From assembly GCF_025060375.1 (NCBI RefSeq), contig NZ_JANXCG010000020.1:1-61908 (forward strand): a DNA stretch of 61,908 nucleotides, given 5' to 3'. The position numbers were made by a program, and so were the translations under genes. Below are positions 25,075 to 33,919 of the stretch, one piece after another. Numbering within the stretch: the first letter of the stretch is position 1; each line of letters starts with the position of its first letter. This DNA is from Meiothermus sp. (GTDB lineage: Bacteria > Deinococcota > Deinococci > Deinococcales > Thermaceae). Under the pieces are notes generated by a model. It was given only the letters and a program-made list of their open reading frames with translations, did not search any database and was not told the DNA's origin.

Positions 25075-25236
25075 TCAGAAAAGGAGGTTGAACAACAGCA
25101 GGGCCAGGGCCGCCACGCCAAAAATCAGGAGCAGAGGGGGAAGCAGGAGAGAGTAAGCCGCTATTACCAGGGCCACAAAGTCCTTCCAGTCGGGCTTCAG
25201 CTCCCCCCGGGGGGGAAGGTCTTCTGGAGGGCGCAT
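25075..25236 (-). CDS. 53-residue single/double-helix membrane microprotein at the end of the haem operon
   Basis: This short gene starts with ATG at 25236, ten bases after the hemG stop, and stops at 25075. The first 18 residues are polar (Pro, Glu, Lys, Asp, ending KPDWKDF); then an uninterrupted Ala/Leu/Val/Ile run (about 19-53) forms one long or two hairpin membrane helices with a PP break in the middle. It has TAGAAT (25243-25248) exactly six bases before the ATG, the leaderless signature used elsewhere, and this box overlaps the hemG stop codon. I do not recognise it. Possible roles are haem-enzyme anchoring or regulation, which is speculation. Confidence 0.6.
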   Translation of the reverse strand: MRPPEDLPPRGELKPDWKDFVALVIAAYSLLLPPLLLIFGVAALALLLFNLLF

Positions 25237-25245
25237 ACCCCCATT

Positions 25246-26622
25246 CTACAGCCACGAGGAGGCCGCAGGCCCAGCCTGCAAAAACCGCACTGCCCGGACA
25301 GCCACTGCCTGCCCCATCCGAACCACCTCAGGCAGTCCCACCCCCTGGTAGGCAGCGCCAGCCAGAAAGAGACCGGGCAGCTCCTCAGCTCGCATGGCCT
25401 GGGCCACGCGTTCCTGATGGCCCAGGGTGTAGCGGGGAAGCCCCTGGGACCAGCGAAAAACCCAGGTTCGCAGCGGCGAAGGTACCCGTCCCCAAAGACG
25501 CTCGAGGTCGCGCCGGGCCAGAGCCACCAGCTCCTCCTCGCTGGCTTCCAACCCCGAAAAGTAGGCCCGCACCAGCCCCACGCCCTCCGGGGCCCGGCCA
25601 GGCCACTTCTGGTCGGTCCAGGTGAAACCCCGGGCCGCAAAGCCACTTCCCGCCGCCAAGAGCAGGCCGTGACCCACCCGGGGCGGCAGATGGCGTTGCT
25701 CAAAGGCTAGGGTCACCGTGGCGGAAGGGCCATAGGGAATCTGGCGCAAGGCCCGGGCCGCCTCGGGGTGAAGGGCCTCCAGCAACCGCCCGCTCACCCC
25801 TGCTGGGGTAGCCAGCACCACCGCATCCGCAAGGAAGGAACCCTCAGGGGTGTGTACCCGCCATCCCTGCCGGTGCTCGAGCCCACTCACCTCTACCCCA
25901 AGCCGGAGCTCCACCCCTTCCAACCGAGCCCTAAGCGCCTCCACCACCGCCCCAAGCCCCCCCCTCAGGGAAGCAAAGAGTTGGCCTCCCTCACGGGTAC
26001 CCCGCTCCCTGCGCTGGCGCATGGCCCCCCGAATCAGGCTCCCGTGGGCCGCTTCCAAAGCCTTGAGCTGGGGAAAGGCGGCCAAGGTGGAAAGCTCCGC
26101 GGGGTCCCCGCCGTAGATGCCCCCGGAAAGCGGGGCCGCCAGACGCTCCCAAACCTGCTGGCCCAACCGCCGCCTGATGAAGGCGCCAAAGGCCTCATCC
26201 CCAGGGGGGCCCTTGGGCAAAAACAGGTCAAGGAGGGCTCGAGCCTTTCCCAAAGGGCTCAGAAGAGGGCTTCGGGCCAGGGCCACCAGGTCGCCCGGCA
26301 CCACCATCTGCAAGCCCGCCGGAATCGGCAAGGCCCGCCGACCATCGTGGATCAGGGCCGAGGGCCGGGCTGGGAGGGTGCCCACTATCTCGGCCTCCAG
26401 GCCCAACTCGCGCATCAACGCCAGGGCCCAGGGCTTGTAGCGCACCACCGCGTCAGGCCCCCCCTCAACCACAAAGCCATCCTCCCGCAGGGTAGCCACC
26501 TTGCCCCCCAGGCGAAGGTCGGCCTCGAGCAGGGTAATCTGGAGCTCAGGAGCAGCCTGACGGGCGTAGTGAACCACAGAAAGCCCGGCTACCCCACCTC
26601 CCACCACCAGCAGCCGGGCCAT
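25246..26622 (-). CDS. hemG: Coproporphyrinogen III oxidase (HemG/HemY/CgoX type)
   Basis: This FAD enzyme oxidises the porphyrinogen to porphyrin. In bacteria with HemQ the substrate is coproporphyrinogen III. The start at 26622 gives 458 residues and the nucleotide fold LLVVGGGVAGLSV right at the N-terminus; a further upstream in-frame start is not needed. Other blocks: GGKVATLREDGFVVEGGPDAVV, LSGGIYGGDPAELS, and the C-terminal FAD motif LFLAGAAYQGVGLPEVVRMGQ. The ATG overlaps the hemH stop by one base (TGATG). Order hemQ-hemH-hemG with no hemF or hemN between fits the coproporphyrin branch. Confidence 0.93.
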   Translation of the reverse strand: MARLLVVGGGVAGLSVVHYARQAAPELQITLLEADLRLGGKVATLREDGFVVEGGPDAVVRYKPWALALMRELGLEAEIVGTLPARPSALIHDGRRALPIPAGLQMVVPGDLVALARSPLLSPLGKARALLDLFLPKGPPGDEAFGAFIRRRLGQQVWERLAAPLSGGIYGGDPAELSTLAAFPQLKALEAAHGSLIRGAMRQRRERGTREGGQLFASLRGGLGAVVEALRARLEGVELRLGVEVSGLEHRQGWRVHTPEGSFLADAVVLATPAGVSGRLLEALHPEAARALRQIPYGPSATVTLAFEQRHLPPRVGHGLLLAAGSGFAARGFTWTDQKWPGRAPEGVGLVRAYFSGLEASEEELVALARRDLERLWGRVPSPLRTWVFRWSQGLPRYTLGHQERVAQAMRAEELPGLFLAGAAYQGVGLPEVVRMGQAVAVRAVRFLQAGPAASSWL

Positions 26623-27593
26623 CAGGGCGATCGCTCCAGAGCCGGGAACAAGGCCCACTCCCGCAGCACCAGGTCTCGCAACACCCCGATGTAGTCGGGG
26701 TCTGCATTCAAGCTACGGGTGCGCAAGAGGCGCAGGCCAAGCCGAGCGGCAGTGTTCTGGGCCTCGTAATCAAGGTCGTAGAAGACCTCAAGGTGGTCCG
26801 AGGGAAACCCCACCGCGGTCACCACCACCTCGCTGAAGCCCTGGCTCGCGGCCCTCTCCAACCGCTCGTTCACATCTGGGCCAATCCAGGGCTCCGGTGT
26901 GCGGCCGGCCGACTGCCAAGCCACATCCCAGTGGAGGAGGCCCAGCCTTCTGGCCACCTGCTCGGCAGTGGCGCGCACCTGGGCTTGGTAAACCCCATCC
27001 TGCGCCGACTTCTCGGGGATGGAGTGGGCGGTAAAGAGAAAGAGGGCCGCTCCGGGCTCGCGCAGCCGCCAAAGCTGCTCCAGGACCCGGTTGGCCAGGG
27101 CCTCGACGTAGCCTGGGTGGTCGGGGTAAGCCTCCACCAGGCGAAACTCGAAGGGCCACCCCAGACCGGCCAGGGCCTCCTCCACCTTTTGGCGGTACTC
27201 GGCGATGCTGCGGCTGGAGAAGTGTGGGGCGGCCACAACCCCCACCGCCCGCTTCACCCCGTCCTCGGCCATGGCCCGCACCGCCTCGGCGATGAAGGGA
27301 TGCCAGTGCTTGGTGCCCACGTAGACACGGGCTGGGCCCCGCACCCTGGGGCCGGGGGAGGCCCGCAAGGGCTCCGGGAAGAGGGGCATGGCGGCGTTCA
27401 GGGCAGCCTCAAGCCGAATCGCCTGAGCAAAGGTAATCTCGCTCAGGGGACTACGGCCAATTTGGTGGTAGCGCTCCTCGAGCTCAGCCAAAAGCTCCCG
27501 GCTGGGGGGCCGCCCCCGGCGGATATCGGTGTAGTAGGGCTCGATTTCCTCACGGCGGTAAGGGGTTCCGTAGGCCATCAAAAGCACGTTCAT
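26622..27593 (-). CDS. hemH: Coproporphyrin III ferrochelatase (HemH/CpfC)
   Basis: This 323-residue cytoplasmic enzyme inserts Fe2+ into coproporphyrin III (protoporphyrin IX in the classical route). Recognisable blocks are LLMAYGTPYRREEIEPYYTDIRRG, the catalytic His region VVAAPHFSSRSIAEY, LFTAHSIPEKS and PSDHLEVFYDLDYEA, where the His and Glu near the C-terminus contact the metal path. No 2Fe-2S C-terminal Cys cluster is seen, as in Firmicute CpfC. It lies 13 bases after hemQ and overlaps hemG by one base. Confidence 0.94.
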   Translation of the reverse strand: MNVLLMAYGTPYRREEIEPYYTDIRRGRPPSRELLAELEERYHQIGRSPLSEITFAQAIRLEAALNAAMPLFPEPLRASPGPRVRGPARVYVGTKHWHPFIAEAVRAMAEDGVKRAVGVVAAPHFSSRSIAEYRQKVEEALAGLGWPFEFRLVEAYPDHPGYVEALANRVLEQLWRLREPGAALFLFTAHSIPEKSAQDGVYQAQVRATAEQVARRLGLLHWDVAWQSAGRTPEPWIGPDVNERLERAASQGFSEVVVTAVGFPSDHLEVFYDLDYEAQNTAARLGLRLLRTRSLNADPDYIGVLRDLVLREWALFPALERSP

Positions 27594-27606
27594 GGAAACC
27601 TCGTCC

Positions 27607-28389
27607 CTAGGCCAGGTCGTCCAGCACCTCGCGAATGTCCTTCTTCAGGCAAGTGAACATCGGGGTATCCCGAAGGGTGTACTGGCTGGCCTCGGTAAAG
27701 CGCAGCCGGTGGACCAGATCGAGGAACTCCTGGGGATAGTTGGAGTCGAAGGCCACCACAAACTCCTGGTCGTCGATGCCGTATGAATACGAGGTGTTGA
27801 GGGTCACACCGGTAAAGGGGGCCGAAACGTAGATGTGTTCGTCCATCATGCCCTGCCGGGCCTGCGGGGAGAGGTCGTACCAGGCCCGGGTCTTGATGAA
27901 GGGGTAGACGAACAGGTACTGCCCCTGTCCTGGCAAAAGCTGCACCCCTTCCCCCTCGGGGTTGAAGCGGTCCACGTAGATGGAGCGCTTCTGCATGGAG
28001 AGGAACGAGTAGGGCTGGCTCAGGTAACCGGCCAGGGCGGTGCGGTTCAGCTCGCGCTGCATGGCCTGAAAATCGGGAACATGGAAGCTGATGCGCCAGA
28101 GCATGAAGTCCACATCGGCCCGCAACCCCACCAGGCTGTAGGTCCGCAGGATAAAGCCCTCTCCACGCCCTGCCCAGCGCTCGCAAACCTCGGCAAATTC
28201 AGCCTTGGCCGCCTCAACAAACTCTCGGCTCTGCCGGCGAAAGGCCGGGTCTAGCTTGAAGAAAGCGTAGTTCATGAACTGCCGCTTGGCCCGGTCGGGG
28301 GCCTTGCGGCTCACCAGGCCCGCCGGGTCCAGGTCCACCATGCGCCGGGTTTCCTTCTCCTTGTACTCACGGGTTTCGTTTTCACTCAT
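27607..28389 (-). CDS. hemQ: Coproheme decarboxylase HemQ (ChdC, chlorite dismutase fold)
   Basis: HemQ decarboxylates coproheme twice to haem b and is the hallmark of the coproporphyrin-dependent pathway. The 260-residue protein has a chlorite dismutase-like double ferredoxin fold (FMNYAFFKLDP; VDFMLWRISFHVPDFQAM). The conserved loop YPFIKTRAWY at 162-171 contains the catalytic Tyr162 and the Lys; DEHIYVSAPF gives the likely proximal His185. It lacks the distal Arg context of true chlorite dismutases. The start overlaps the hemE stop by four bases. The first 30 residues are charged and probably flexible. Confidence 0.93.
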   Translation of the reverse strand: MSENETREYKEKETRRMVDLDPAGLVSRKAPDRAKRQFMNYAFFKLDPAFRRQSREFVEAAKAEFAEVCERWAGRGEGFILRTYSLVGLRADVDFMLWRISFHVPDFQAMQRELNRTALAGYLSQPYSFLSMQKRSIYVDRFNPEGEGVQLLPGQGQYLFVYPFIKTRAWYDLSPQARQGMMDEHIYVSAPFTGVTLNTSYSYGIDDQEFVVAFDSNYPQEFLDLVHRLRFTEASQYTLRDTPMFTCLKKDIREVLDDLA

Positions 28390-29444
28390 AGGGATTCCTC
28401 GCCGTGTCGGTCAAACTGGTGCGCCACTTCCACCAGGTAGGCCACGTGCTCCGGGGGGGTGGTACGGATCACCCCGTGGCCTAGGTTGAAGATGTGTGGG
28501 CCGCCCCGCCCGGCCCGGAGCACCTCCCGGGCCTCCCGGGCGATGACCTCCGGCGGGGCCAGGAGCACCGCCGGGTCAAGGTTGCCCTGCAGAGCGCGGT
28601 TTGGGAAAAAGGACCGAACCTGGGCCAGGCTCATCCGCCAGTCCACGCTGACCACCTCGCAGGGCAGCTCGGCGATGAGGGGGTAGAGGTGGCTGGCCCC
28701 TACCGCCAGGTAGATGCGGGGCACCCCCAGGCCGCCCAGCCCCTCGAGGACCCACCGGTTGTAGGGCAGACCAAAGGTGCGGTAGGTCTGGGGATCGTGA
28801 AGCCCAGCCCAGGAGTCGAAGAGCTGAATGGCCTGGGCCCCGGCCTCTACCTGCATCCGCAGGTAGCGGAGGGTAACCTCGGCCAGCTTTTCCAGCAGGC
28901 GGTGGGCCAGGGCAGGCTCCTGGCGCAAAAAGGCCCGGAACACCTCGTAGTCCTTGGAGCCAGCCCCTTGCACCAGGTAGGTGGCCAGGGTCAGCGGGGC
29001 CCCACCAAAACCGATGAGGGCGGCCTCTCGGCCCTGGAGCTCCCGTCGCACCAGCCGGATGGCCTCGGCCACGAAAGGGGCCAGCTCGGCCACCTCGGGT
29101 AGCCGCAGAGCCTCAATCTGGGCCGGGCTTCGCAGCGGCTCAGCCACCACCGGGCCGGGGCTGAACTCCACCGCCACGCCCATCGCGGGCAGGGGGGTCA
29201 TGATGTCGCTGAAGAGGATGGCCGCGTCCAGCGGGAAACGCCTCAACGGCTGGAGGGTAACCTCGGCGGCCAGCTCGGGGGTGCGCACCATCTCCCAGAA
29301 GCTGGCCCGGGCTTTGATGGCCCGGTACTCGGGCAGGTAGCGCCCGGCCTGCCGCATCAGCCAGAGGGGGGCCCGGGTGGTGTCCTCTCCCCAGGCAGCG
29401 CGCAGGAAAAGGGAGGGGGTGGTCCGGGTCGGGCTTGGGTTCAC
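28386..29444 (-). CDS. hemE: Uroporphyrinogen decarboxylase
   Basis: HemE removes four carboxyls from uroporphyrinogen III to give coproporphyrinogen III and so commits the precursor to haem rather than siroheme. The 352-residue TIM barrel shows the N-terminal signature PLWLMRQAGRYLPEYR (Arg residues for substrate), ILFSDIMTPLPAMG with the essential Asp, LFDSWAGLHDPQTY (Tyr/Asp region) and FNLGHGVIRTTPPEHV near the C-terminus. Its start overlaps the response-regulator stop by four bases and its stop overlaps the hemQ start. Confidence 0.96.
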   Translation of the reverse strand: MNPSPTRTTPSLFLRAAWGEDTTRAPLWLMRQAGRYLPEYRAIKARASFWEMVRTPELAAEVTLQPLRRFPLDAAILFSDIMTPLPAMGVAVEFSPGPVVAEPLRSPAQIEALRLPEVAELAPFVAEAIRLVRRELQGREAALIGFGGAPLTLATYLVQGAGSKDYEVFRAFLRQEPALAHRLLEKLAEVTLRYLRMQVEAGAQAIQLFDSWAGLHDPQTYRTFGLPYNRWVLEGLGGLGVPRIYLAVGASHLYPLIAELPCEVVSVDWRMSLAQVRSFFPNRALQGNLDPAVLLAPPEVIAREAREVLRAGRGGPHIFNLGHGVIRTTPPEHVAYLVEVAHQFDRHGEESL

Positions 29445-30145
29445 GGCTGCTCCTTGGGCTCGGGCTCAGGGGTGAAGCGGTAGCCCACCCCCCAGACGGT
29501 GTGAAAGTGCACGGGGTTTTGCGGGTCGGGCTCAAACAGGCGGCGCAGGCGCACCACGAAGTTGTCAATGGTGCGGCTGCTGGGAAAGACCTCCTGGCCC
29601 CAGACCCGGTCCAGGATCTCGTCCCGGCTCACCACCTCGCCGGCCCGCTCCACCAGAAGCCGCAGAATGGCCACCTCCCGCTCGCCCAGGAACTCCTTGC
29701 GCCCACCTTTCAGGTAGACGGTCCAGGCCCGGAAGTCAATGCGATGACCAGCGAAGGTGTAGACCTGGGCCGGGGTCTCGGCTCGGCGGCGCAGCAGGTT
29801 CCTGACCCGCAGCAGAAACTCGGGCAGGTGGAAGGGCTTGGCCAGGTAGTCGTCGCCCCCCACCCGCAGGCCCTCCACCCGCTCCTCTGGGGCCCCTTTG
29901 GCCGAGAGGAAGAGCACCGGGGTGGAAAAACCCTCGCTCCGCATCTGGCGGCAGACCTGAAGCCCGTCCAAGCGGGGCAGCATCACGTCCAGCACCACCA
30001 GGTCGGGGTTGAACGCCCTCCAGCGCTCCAGGGCGGTCTGGCCGTCGGGAACCACCTCCACCGCATAGCCCTCGCCCTCGAGGTTGTCCTGCAGGGCCGC
30101 GGCCAGCGCGGGCTCGTCCTCCACCAGCATCACCCGGGGCCTCAT
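29441..30145 (-). CDS. OmpR-type response regulator embedded in the haem operon
   Basis: Residues 1-120 form the receiver domain: acidic pocket EDE near residues 8-10, phospho-acceptor Asp in LVVLDVMLPRLDGLQ, Ser in LFLSAKG and Lys in GGDDYLAKPF. Residues 130-230 form a winged-helix DNA-binding domain (FLGEREVAILRLL, EVVSRDEILDRVWG, SSRTIDNFVVRLRRLFE, GVGYRF). The start overlaps the kinase stop and the stop overlaps hemE, so it is tightly coupled to both. Control of haem synthesis or of a haem/iron response is likely by position; targets are unknown. Confidence 0.93.
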   Translation of the reverse strand: MRPRVMLVEDEPALAAALQDNLEGEGYAVEVVPDGQTALERWRAFNPDLVVLDVMLPRLDGLQVCRQMRSEGFSTPVLFLSAKGAPEERVEGLRVGGDDYLAKPFHLPEFLLRVRNLLRRRAETPAQVYTFAGHRIDFRAWTVYLKGGRKEFLGEREVAILRLLVERAGEVVSRDEILDRVWGQEVFPSSRTIDNFVVRLRRLFEPDPQNPVHFHTVWGVGYRFTPEPEPKEQP

Positions 30146-31326
30146 GCGGGCCTCCTTTCAGGCTGGAGGGCTGGGGCTTCCGATAGGGGAAAGGTGAGCA
30201 CAAAGCGGCTGCCTTTGGGCAAGGCCTCGGCCCAAACCCGGCCCCCCATCAGCTCGGTGATGCTCCTCACCAGGTAAAGCCCCAGGCCCAGCCCCCGGGT
30301 GTGGCGGGTCTGCTCATCGCCTACCCGGTAGAAGGGCTCAAAGATGCTCCCCAGCTCGGCCCTAGGCAGCCCTACCCCGCGGTCTTCAACCTCGAGCAAG
30401 GCCCGCCCTCCTTCAGCCCGAAGCCGCACCCAGACCGGCTTCTGCTCGCCCGGGCTGTACTTGACGGCGTTGTCCAGGAGGTTAGAGAGGACCAGGCCAA
30501 ACGCCTCGGGGTCGATTTCCACGGGTAGCGGGCCAGGAAAGGGCTCAAAATAGAGGGTCGCCCCCCGGGCCTTCAGGCTGGCCTGGTGGCGGGCCAGGCA
30601 GCGGCCAGCGGCCTGGTTCAGGTCCTGGGGCTCCGGCCTGACCTGCCCTAGCCCCTGGGCCAGCCTCGAGGTGGCCAGCAGCCGCTCGGTGAGGTCCTCC
30701 AGGCGGGCCACCTCCTGGGCCATGTGGCCCAGGTAGGCGAGCTGCTTTTCCCTGGGCAGCTCGCGCAGCTCGAGGGTCTGCACCAGAAGGCGCAGGGTGC
30801 TGAGGGGGGTTCGGAACTCGTGGGTAGCGGCCATCAAGAAGTTCTGCTGGCGCCGCTTGAGCTCCTGCTCGCTCCTGAGGCTGCGGGCGATGATGTAGAG
30901 CCCCAGGAGCATCACCAGCAAGAACACCGGCCCCTCAAAGGCGAACATCCGCAGGTAGCGCACCTGCTCGGCCCGGTAGGCCGCCAGCCGCTCGGGGTTC
31001 ACATAGACCCGCTCCCCCTCAACCTCGAGGTGGGGAAAAGCCTCCTTGAGCTCAGCCCGCAAGGCGGCGCGCTTCTCAGGCGCAGTGGCGGCCCAAAGCT
31101 GCTGGACCAAAGCAGCCTCCTGAAGCCAGGCGGTTTCGGCGTACTCGATGTTTTGCTGGATGTAGTTGCGCTGGAAAACGAGCCACCAGCCCACCTGGGC
31201 CAGAAGAAAACCCACCACCAGCCCGAAGGCCACCCAGACCCAGCGCACCCGCTGGAGCCAGGGCCACCTTCCCCAGTTCTTAGAGGGCACCCGCCTACTC
31301 AGGATCTGACCGAGCATACCCCTCAC
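30142..31326 (-). CDS. Membrane sensor histidine kinase embedded in the haem operon
   Basis: The 394-residue kinase has helix 1 at about 30-50, an extracytoplasmic domain of about 95 residues rich in Glu, Gln, Trp and Ala, and helix 2 at about 145-165. It then has a HisKA domain (FLMAATHEFRTPLSTLRLL, His phospho-acceptor) and a HATPase_c domain (SNLLDNAVKYSPG, VEDRGVGLP, RGLGLGLYLV). The sensor domain shows no CxxCH or obvious haem motif. It starts one base before hemB ends on the minus strand and overlaps the regulator gene, so its expression is tied to haem synthesis genes. Confidence 0.92.
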   Translation of the reverse strand: MRGMLGQILSRRVPSKNWGRWPWLQRVRWVWVAFGLVVGFLLAQVGWWLVFQRNYIQQNIEYAETAWLQEAALVQQLWAATAPEKRAALRAELKEAFPHLEVEGERVYVNPERLAAYRAEQVRYLRMFAFEGPVFLLVMLLGLYIIARSLRSEQELKRRQQNFLMAATHEFRTPLSTLRLLVQTLELRELPREKQLAYLGHMAQEVARLEDLTERLLATSRLAQGLGQVRPEPQDLNQAAGRCLARHQASLKARGATLYFEPFPGPLPVEIDPEAFGLVLSNLLDNAVKYSPGEQKPVWVRLRAEGGRALLEVEDRGVGLPRAELGSIFEPFYRVGDEQTRHTRGLGLGLYLVRSITELMGGRVWAEALPKGSRFVLTFPLSEAPALQPERRPA

Positions 31327-32364
31327 CTAAAGCCATCCCCCCTCGAGCGCCTCCAGGGCGTGGTAGCTCACGATTAGGTCGGCCCCTGCTCGCTTGATGG
31401 CCAAAAGCGCCTCCCGCACCGCCCTGGCCTCGTCCAGCACCCCGGCCTGGGCAGCGGCCTTGAGCATGGCGTACTCCCCGCTGACGTTGTAGGCCACCAG
31501 GGGCAGCGAGGTGCTGGGGCGCAGGCGGGCGAGGATATCCAGGTAGGCCAGGGCCGGCTTGACCATGAGCATATCGGCCCCCTCCGCCTCGTCCAAAGCA
31601 GCCTCGCGCAGGGCTTCACGGGCGTTGCGCACATCCATCTGGTAGCTGGCCCGGTCGCCAAAGCTGGGGGCGCTCTTGGCCGCCTCGCGGAAAGGACCGT
31701 AGAAAGCGCTGGCGTACTTGACGGCGTAGGAGAGAACCCCCACCTCGGCAAAGCCCGCCTCGTCCAAAGCCCGGCGGATGTAGCCCACGCGACCGTCCAT
31801 CATGTCCGAGGGGGCCACAAAGTCGGCCCCGGCTTCGGCGTGCGCAAGCGCCATGGCCGCAAGCTGACGGAGTGAGCGGTCGTTGTCTATGCGCAGGCCC
31901 CGAGGGGTTTCCTTCAGCACCCCACAGTGACCATGGGAGGTGTGGGCACAGAGGCAGACATCGGTGAAAATGACCACTTCCTCCCCGAAGGCCTTGCGGG
32001 CCGCGCGAATGGCCTGGGGAACCGGCCCCTCAGGGTCAGCGCTGCTCTGGCCCAGGGGGTCTTTGGCCTCCTCGGGCATCACCCCAAAGAGGAGCAGGGA
32101 GCGCACCCCCAGGCCCAAAGCCCGCTCCACCTCCCGCAAAAACCCGTCCAGGCCGTGGCGGTAGACCCCAGGCAGGGCCGCGATGGGCTCAGAAGGACCC
32201 CGCCCAGGCACCACAAAGAAGGGTGCGATGAAGTCCGCGGGGTGGAGGTGGGTCTCCGCCACGCTGTCCCGCAAAGCCGCCGTGGCCCGCAGGCGCCGGG
32301 GCCGCTGAACCAGCCGAAAGGCGGCGTCCACTGGTAGGGTGGTTGGACTCTTCAAGTCGAGCAC
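31327..32364 (-). CDS. hemB: Porphobilinogen synthase (delta-aminolevulinate dehydratase)
   Basis: HemB condenses two 5-aminolevulinates to porphobilinogen. The 345-residue TIM barrel has the Cys-rich zinc site DVCLCAHTSHGHCG (three Cys, the Zn-dependent type), the first active-site Lys in SYAVKYASAFYGPF and the Schiff-base Lys in MLMVKPALAYLDIL. FVAPSDMMDGRVG and SGEYAMLKAAAQAG complete the family pattern. The start is GTG 32364, which overlaps the end of hemD by 13 bases. It is followed directly by the sensor kinase. Confidence 0.95.
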   Translation of the reverse strand: MLDLKSPTTLPVDAAFRLVQRPRRLRATAALRDSVAETHLHPADFIAPFFVVPGRGPSEPIAALPGVYRHGLDGFLREVERALGLGVRSLLLFGVMPEEAKDPLGQSSADPEGPVPQAIRAARKAFGEEVVIFTDVCLCAHTSHGHCGVLKETPRGLRIDNDRSLRQLAAMALAHAEAGADFVAPSDMMDGRVGYIRRALDEAGFAEVGVLSYAVKYASAFYGPFREAAKSAPSFGDRASYQMDVRNAREALREAALDEAEGADMLMVKPALAYLDILARLRPSTSLPLVAYNVSGEYAMLKAAAQAGVLDEARAVREALLAIKRAGADLIVSYHALEALEGGWL

Positions 32365-33032
32365 GGTTCACCTCGGATGTCCTGGATGGCCTTCAAAACA
32401 GCTTCCACACTGGGGCTGGCCAGAAGGGTGTGGGGCCAGCCCCGCTCTTCCAAAGCCGCCGCAGTGCTTGGGCCCAAGGCCAGGCTGTGGGCCCTCTCCC
32501 CCACCGCATCGGGCAGGGCTTCCACCGCAGAGGGGCTGGCCAGCAGGATCAGCTCGGGGGCCTCCAGCCCCTGGGGCCAGGGACAGGTCAGGGTTTCATA
32601 GACCGTCACCACCTCCACGGTGTAGCCCGCCTCCCGCAGGCGCCGGGCCAGGTGGGGCTGGGCCCGGTTGCCTTGGGGCAGGCCCACAAAACCGAAGGGC
32701 CGCCGGGCCAGAAAAGCCTCGGCCAGGCTCAGGGCATGTCCCTCCGGGGCCACCACCTCCACGGCTCCTCCGGCCTCCTCCAAGGCCCGCCGGGTCGCAG
32801 GGCCCACCGCGCCGAGCCTTCGCCCCTCGAGCCTGGCCCCCAAGGCCCGCACCGCCTGCACGGCCGTGACGCTGGTGAAAAGCCACCAGCGGCAGTCCTG
32901 AATGGGGGTTAGGTCGGCGGGCAGGAAACGGGTCTGGACCAAGGGAACCCGCCAGACCTCGAGGCCCATGGCCTCTAAAGCCTCTTGCAAACCTGCCAAA
33001 CGGCCTTCAGACTGGGTCAGGGCAATCCGCAT
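32352..33032 (-). CDS. hemD: Uroporphyrinogen-III synthase
   Basis: HemD closes and inverts ring D of hydroxymethylbilane to form uroporphyrinogen III, the branch point to haem and siroheme. Sequence conservation in this family is low; the 226-residue length, N-terminal IALTQSEGRLAGLQEAL, the WWLFTSVTAVQAVRALGA block, and the C-terminal LLASPSAVEALPDAVGERA plus ALGPSTAAALEERGW are characteristic. Position between hemC and hemB supports it. It overlaps hemC by 16 bases and hemB by 13. Confidence 0.9.
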   Translation of the reverse strand: MRIALTQSEGRLAGLQEALEAMGLEVWRVPLVQTRFLPADLTPIQDCRWWLFTSVTAVQAVRALGARLEGRRLGAVGPATRRALEEAGGAVEVVAPEGHALSLAEAFLARRPFGFVGLPQGNRAQPHLARRLREAGYTVEVVTVYETLTCPWPQGLEAPELILLASPSAVEALPDAVGERAHSLALGPSTAAALEERGWPHTLLASPSVEAVLKAIQDIRGEPCST

Positions 33033-33919
33033 GCCACCTCCGGGTGCTCGGCGCGAATGTCCTTGAAGGCCACCTCCACCACCGCCTCAGGGTCCGGCCC
33101 CCGGGCCTGGTAGACCCGACCCCCGTACCAGGCCAGGAGACGCAGCCCCTCCGGTGTCTCCTGGGCCAGCGCCCCCAGGGCAAGCTGGCAACCCCCGGCC
33201 AAGCGAGCCATAAGACCGCGCTCCGCCGCAACAGCGCGCCGTGCGGAGGGGTCGTCCAAAGGCTCCAGCAAGGCTTTTAGGCGCCTGTCGTCCTCACGGC
33301 ACTCCAGGGCCAGCGCCCCCTGGGCCGGAGCCGGCACCAATAGCGTAGGCGGAAGCACCTGCCAGTAGAAGGGACTTAAGTCCAGCCCCAGCCGCCGCAC
33401 CCCTGCATAGGCCAGAAGAACCGCATCGTACTCACCTTGCCGCAGCTTATCCACCCGCGTAGGCACATTGCCCCGCAACTCCATAAGGGCGAGGTCGGGC
33501 CGCAGGTGGGCAAGCTGCGCCTGCCGCCGGGCTGCGCTGCTACCCACCCGCGCCCCAGCCCGCAGAGGCAGGTTGGGGGCTGTTTGATCCACGGCCTCGA
33601 GCCGCGCCAACAGAAGCTCGCGGGGGTCTTCTCGAGGCGGCACCGCAGCGATCTCCAGGCCTGCCGGACGGGCACTTGGAAGGTCTTTGTAGGAGTGCAC
33701 CGCCAGGTCAGCACGGCCTTCCAGCACCGCCTCCTGTACCGCTTTGGTAAAAAACCCCTGGCCCTCCATCTGGGCAAAGGGGCGCCTCTCGCGGTCGCCC
33801 TGGGTCTCCACAACCACCAGCTCCACCTCGGCCCCCTGGCGAGCGAGCTGCCCGGCTACCCACTCGGCCTGCCACAGGGCCAGGCGGCTTCCCCGGGTAG
33901 CCAGGCGCACCCTAGCCAC
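33017..33919 (-). CDS. hemC: Porphobilinogen deaminase (hydroxymethylbilane synthase)
   Basis: HemC polymerises four porphobilinogens. The 300-residue protein begins with LATRGSRLALWQAEWVA, has the substrate Arg region VGSSAARRQAQLAHLRPDL (catalytic-site SSxRR) and the ELRGNVPTRVDKL block. The cofactor Cys is in LAGGCQLALGAL, where it anchors the dipyrromethane. VHSYKDLPSARPAGLEIAAV is the catalytic Asp loop variant (SYKD, usual HSxKD). It overlaps hemA by eight bases at the start. Confidence 0.95.
   Translation of the reverse strand: MARVRLATRGSRLALWQAEWVAGQLARQGAEVELVVVETQGDRERRPFAQMEGQGFFTKAVQEAVLEGRADLAVHSYKDLPSARPAGLEIAAVPPREDPRELLLARLEAVDQTAPNLPLRAGARVGSSAARRQAQLAHLRPDLALMELRGNVPTRVDKLRQGEYDAVLLAYAGVRRLGLDLSPFYWQVLPPTLLVPAPAQGALALECREDDRRLKALLEPLDDPSARRAVAAERGLMARLAGGCQLALGALAQETPEGLRLLAWYGGRVYQARGPDPEAVVEVAFKDIRAEHPEVACGLP

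Noticed and set aside
25059-25080. Tandem copies of an 11-bp unit (CCGCCTCAGAA) near the microprotein stop
   Set aside because: Only two short copies; no sign of function and likely slippage.
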